A DNA stretch of 6,603 bases, taken from assembly GCA_013824385.1 (NCBI GenBank), contig PNNU01000200.1, forward strand, positions 1 through 6,603. The letters are read 5' to 3'. How positions within the stretch are numbered: the first letter of the stretch is position 1; each line of letters starts with the position of its first letter. The notes beneath the pieces are model-generated. The model saw only the letters and a list, made by a program, of their open reading frames with translations. It was not told where the DNA came from and did not search any database. Source of the DNA: Anaerolinea sp. GTDB taxonomy: Bacteria; Chloroflexota; Anaerolineae; Anaerolineales; Anaerolineaceae. Shown here piece after piece: positions 5,534 through 6,603 of this stretch. A program made the translations under genes and the position numbers.

Positions 5534-6603
5534 CTATCTTCCGGCGCCCATACCATTGATCACGGTATTGAGCATTTCATCGATAATACTGATGACTCTT
5601 GCTGCAGCCTCATAAGCTTTTTGTGCTTTTGCAATATTCGCAGCTTCTTCGTTTAAACTGACCCCTGTTACAGACTCACGTTGTGAGACAAGTGCCTCTG
5701 CCACAAGATTTCGATCGCGGGCATTTGTTTTGGCCCTTTGAACAGTCAAACCTAATTTTGAAACCTGATCATTGTAATACTGAGAAAAGGTCATAGTATC
5801 AGAATTCATAGTCCCGGTAGTTCTGAGTTTGAAAATTGCTCGTCCTACTTCATTGTTGCCGGGCTCAGTAGATGCAGATGAAAGTGCAATCTTTGAAACA
5901 TCTTCTAGAACCTCATTGACGGCAAAATGACCTGCATCGTCACCTGTAAAGAAATCACGTTGATTGAATCCATCCAAACCGAAACCATTAAAGTGGATGG
6001 CATTGACTTGTTCTTTTAGCATCATGGAGAGATTATTTAGTCCAGTGCGTTGGTCTTCGAAAATGGTATCTCGTGCTTCAATGACACCAGCCAATTCGCC
6101 AGAAGTGGGGACCATATCCTTGCCATCACTCCAAACGATCTTGGTTAAATTTTCATTGGTGGCATCGATCTCAGTATGCAGAGGATATGTTTCATGGCCA
6201 CCCACAAGTATATGTCCATTAATTGAAACGCTGACTTCGCCATTTTCTTGTTTAAACGAAGTGGCGCCTGTCAGCTCAGACAAGCGATCAAGAGCGACAT
6301 CACGGGCATCCAATAAATCATTGGGTGAATTGCCAACCGACATGATGCGAGAAATTTCACGGTTTAAATTTGCAATATTATCTGCAATTTGATTGATTTC
6401 CTGAATACTTTGGTTGATGGTTAGGTCTTGTTCAGAACGAATTGATTCTATCTGGCTGTATCTTGTATTTATTGAACTGGCAAGTTCTTTTGCACTGTCA
6501 AGAAGTTGACGACGAACACTTGTATTAGTTGGATCATCAGCGGCAGCCTGCCAATTATTGAAAAAAGCATCAATTTTTGGAAGCAATCCATCGGTGGAAG
6601 TCT
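5534..6603 (-). CDS. flgK: Flagellar hook-associated protein FlgK (HAP1), N-terminus missing
   Basis: The frame is open to the right edge of the window, giving 355 visible residues up to a TAG stop; the N-terminal axial domain (probably about 100 residues) is outside. The visible part starts TSTDGLLPKIDAFFNNWQ, the usual FlgK segment before NP-type linker helices, and has LLDSAKELASSINTRYSQI, then the long helix with INQIADNIANLNREIS. The segment DLLDARDVALDRLSEL is the common FlgK motif. The C-terminus, SLNEEAANIAKAQKAYEAAA followed by RVISIIDEMLNTVINGMGAG, is the conserved D0 helix. FlgK caps the hook and starts the filament junction; it is exported by the flagellar type III system. A TTG at 6586 is an internal leucine, not a start. 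It is the first visible gene of the flgK-flgL-csrA cluster. Confidence 0.95.
   Translation of the reverse strand, partial: TSTDGLLPKIDAFFNNWQAAADDPTNTSVRRQLLDSAKELASSINTRYSQIESIRSEQDLTINQSIQEINQIADNIANLNREISRIMSVGNSPNDLLDARDVALDRLSELTGATSFKQENGEVSVSINGHILVGGHETYPLHTEIDATNENLTKIVWSDGKDMVPTSGELAGVIEARDTIFEDQRTGLNNLSMMLKEQVNAIHFNGFGLDGFNQRDFFTGDDAGHFAVNEVLEDVSKIALSSASTEPGNNEVGRAIFKLRTTGTMNSDTMTFSQYYNDQVSKLGLTVQRAKTNARDRNLVAEALVSQRESVTGVSLNEEAANIAKAQKAYEAAARVISIIDEMLNTVINGMGAGR

Noticed and set aside
5964..6392. 142-residue + strand frame inside flgK
   Set aside because: It is opposite a well-conserved flgK region and its sequence shows no recognisable domain. It is a shadow frame.
6584..6586. 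TTG as the start of flgK
   Set aside because: The frame continues upstream to the window edge with FlgK-like residues (TSTDG), so this is an internal leucine and the gene is cut by the window.

Overview
This window is a flagellar late-assembly locus made of two convergent gene clusters that meet at about 4359. The + strand carries the 3' part of a flagellar-operon small protein (TIGR02530-type), then flgE (hook), a FliK-family hook-length protein, a small stand-alone FlhB C-terminal-domain homologue, and a PilZ-domain protein. The - strand carries, in transcription order, flgK (5' end beyond the right edge), flgL and csrA. All seven predicted genes fit flagellar hook/filament-junction assembly or its post-transcriptional or c-di-GMP control.

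Layout. 1-297 is the partial TIGR02530-type gene. 298-363 is a short leader with a stem-loop and the flgE ribosome binding site. 364-2274 is flgE, with an unusually large insertion that contains a tandem duplication. 2275-2338 is a spacer holding an 18-bp stem-loop. 2339-3712 is the FliK-like gene, 3715-4020 the FlhB-tail homologue and 4020-4358 the PilZ gene; these three are tightly packed (2-nt gap, then a 1-nt stop/start overlap). 4360-4614 is csrA, 4626-5522 flgL and 5534-6603 flgK, all on the - strand with 11-nt gaps. There is no gene-free stretch over 300 bases.

How the genes work together. FlgE polymerises into the hook. The FliK-like protein is expected to take part in hook-length sensing and the export-specificity switch, for which the FlhB cytoplasmic domain is the partner, and a small FlhB-tail homologue is encoded directly beside it. 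FlgK and FlgL then form the hook-filament junction. CsrA is the RNA-binding translational regulator that in many bacteria controls flagellin and other motility mRNAs, and PilZ proteins read c-di-GMP, often to slow motility.

Organism. The gene order (TIGR02530 next to flgE, FliK-like next to an FlhB-tail gene as in Bacillus ylqG-ylqH, flgK-flgL upstream of csrA) is of the type seen in Bacillota and other non-proteobacterial lineages. The sequence looks moderately AT-rich (not counted). I cannot name a genus. Chloroflexota or a Bacillota-related lineage would fit, with low confidence.

The parts most worth a second look are: the 1-bp convergent junction, where each cluster appears to have its terminator inside the last gene of the other; the duplicated domain inserted in the hook protein; and the flgE leader, whose hairpin and GGA motifs suggest control by the CsrA encoded in the same window. 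None of this amounts to a clearly new system. It is a recognisable flagellar locus with some unusual wiring.
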